Assembly (NCBI RefSeq): GCF_000009625.1 | Contig: NC_002678.2 | Location: 1,178,001-1,242,000, forward strand | Reading direction: 5' to 3' | DNA from: Mesorhizobium japonicum MAFF 303099 | Lineage (GTDB): Bacteria > Pseudomonadota > Alphaproteobacteria > Rhizobiales > Rhizobiaceae | DNA length: 64,000 nucleotides | In this document: positions 63,593 through 64,000 of the stretch, one piece after another | How positions within the stretch are numbered: the stretch's first letter is position 1 | How the letters are laid out: every line of letters starts with the position of its first letter | Notes under the pieces: model-generated | What the model was told of the DNA's origin: nothing | What the model saw: only the letters and a program-made list of their open reading frames with translations | The model's database searches: none | Program-made: the position numbers and the translations under genes

Positions 63593-63713
63593 GGGGGCGC
63601 TCCTCGACTTTGGTGTCCTTGCGTTCGCAAGATAGGGGCTAGCCTCACATCGTCCAGTCACGGCTCAGTCACGCTCCCGTTCCCTGGCAAGCCGCGGCAA
63701 CCATCATCACAAT

Positions 63714-63731
63714 TTTGTCATCGGCGACAAA
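63714..63731. promoter_or_regulatory. Inverted repeat upstream of the terminal small gene
   Basis: TTTGTC-N6-GACAAA is a perfect hexamer inverted repeat in the 235-base divergent gap. It may be an operator for either neighbour. It does not match the alphaproteobacterial LexA pattern. Confidence 0.35.
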
Positions 63732-63827
63732 TCTTGATGGCGCTGCCACAATAGTGGGGGAAACTGACTATCCGGCCGGTCCATGACGCGGCCGCGGTCC
63801 TAAGGGCCTGACGTGAAAGGAAAACTG

Positions 63828-63983
63828 ATGACCATGACCTCGCCGATCCTGGCAACCGCCTTCATGGCTGCCACAGCCGCCATTCTGGCGATGCGCGCAA
63901 CCATTGTGGCGGCGAACCGGAAGTCCATGGTCAAGGTCCGCAGCCGCCAGCGTCATCCGGCAAACACGAAAACCCAGGGTTGA
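63828..63983 (+). CDS. Small predicted membrane or exported peptide
   Basis: A 51-residue frame, MTMTSPILATAFMAATAAIL then AMRATIVAANRKSMVKVRSR, with one hydrophobic segment (about 5-29) followed by a basic tail, an N-out/C-in type anchor. AAGGA lies upstream. It is followed nine bases later by a ribosome site and a new start. It is not recognised; it may be the first gene of a small operon running off the window. Confidence 0.5.
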   Translation: MTMTSPILATAFMAATAAILAMRATIVAANRKSMVKVRSRQRHPANTKTQG

Positions 63984-63992
63984 GGTGAAGTC

Positions 63993-64000
63993 ATGGACGT
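63993..64000 (+). CDS. Start of a gene truncated by the window end
   Basis: An ATG at 63993 is preceded by GAGGTGAAG at a proper distance and follows the small peptide gene by nine bases. Only three codons are inside the window. Confidence 0.45.

Overview
The window is high-GC, densely packed DNA from an alphaproteobacterium, most probably a rhizobial genus close to Mesorhizobium (Hyphomicrobiales). The clues are a circularly permuted two-piece tmRNA whose tag reads ANDNYAEARLAA, alpha-type SspB, an aerobic-pathway CobF, the folA-hflK-hflC-DUF2065-degP block, rhizobial-type PdxJ and SerB, and many small rhizobial DUF families (DUF2065, DUF2853, DUF4169, DUF4424). It looks chromosomal: no replication origin, intact insertion sequence, prophage, CRISPR array, rRNA or tRNA was seen.

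Layout. 0-7.6 kb: a truncated FAD monooxygenase with an HxlR regulator divergent from qorB, an internally deleted NAD-epimerase pseudogene, two tandem kup potassium transporter genes with nearly identical 3' ends, and pdxJ. 7.7-16.4 kb: a SpoIIAA-like protein, an SF1B helicase, a cobalt-type nitrile hydratase operon (alpha, beta, accessory), an RND efflux pump with its adaptor, and a LysE exporter. 16.5-19.2 kb: ilvIH behind a leader peptide and an intrinsic terminator, that is, a transcription attenuator. 19.4-29 kb: an FMO-like monooxygenase, a PcfJ-like protein, a TmpA/TmpB-like pair for oxidative cleavage of a quaternary-ammonium phosphonate with a divergent LysR gene, an XRE-cupin regulator and a HerA-like ATPase. 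29-38 kb: a diguanylate cyclase, divergent miaA/serB, degP, hflKC and folA. 38-44 kb: cobF, a modABC-modE-like-mop molybdenum block with two Mo-box-like palindromes, then thyA. 44-52 kb: ssrA, an AAA ATPase, an MFS exporter/TetR pair with a palindromic operator, the sspB operon, a ClC transporter/MarR pair, and an ECF sigma factor. 52-64 kb: a 1341-aa AsmA-like protein with a TolA-like tail, a DyP peroxidase, an orphan Imm26-like gene, an FAD-linked oxidase, a thioesterase, an Lrp/EamA pair and a dienelactone hydrolase.

How genes work together. SsrA tags stalled polypeptides and SspB, 3 kb away, should deliver them to ClpXP. HflK/HflC and DegP form an envelope protein-quality-control block. 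ModABC imports molybdate, Mop can store it, and the ModE-like protein is positioned to sense sufficiency through the two Mo-box sites. TmpA then TmpB would turn a trimethylammonium phosphonate into phosphate and glycine betaine. Several transporter or enzyme genes have a divergent one-component regulator with a palindrome between them (HxlR/qorB, TetR/MFS, MarR/ClC, LysR/tmpA, Lrp/EamA).
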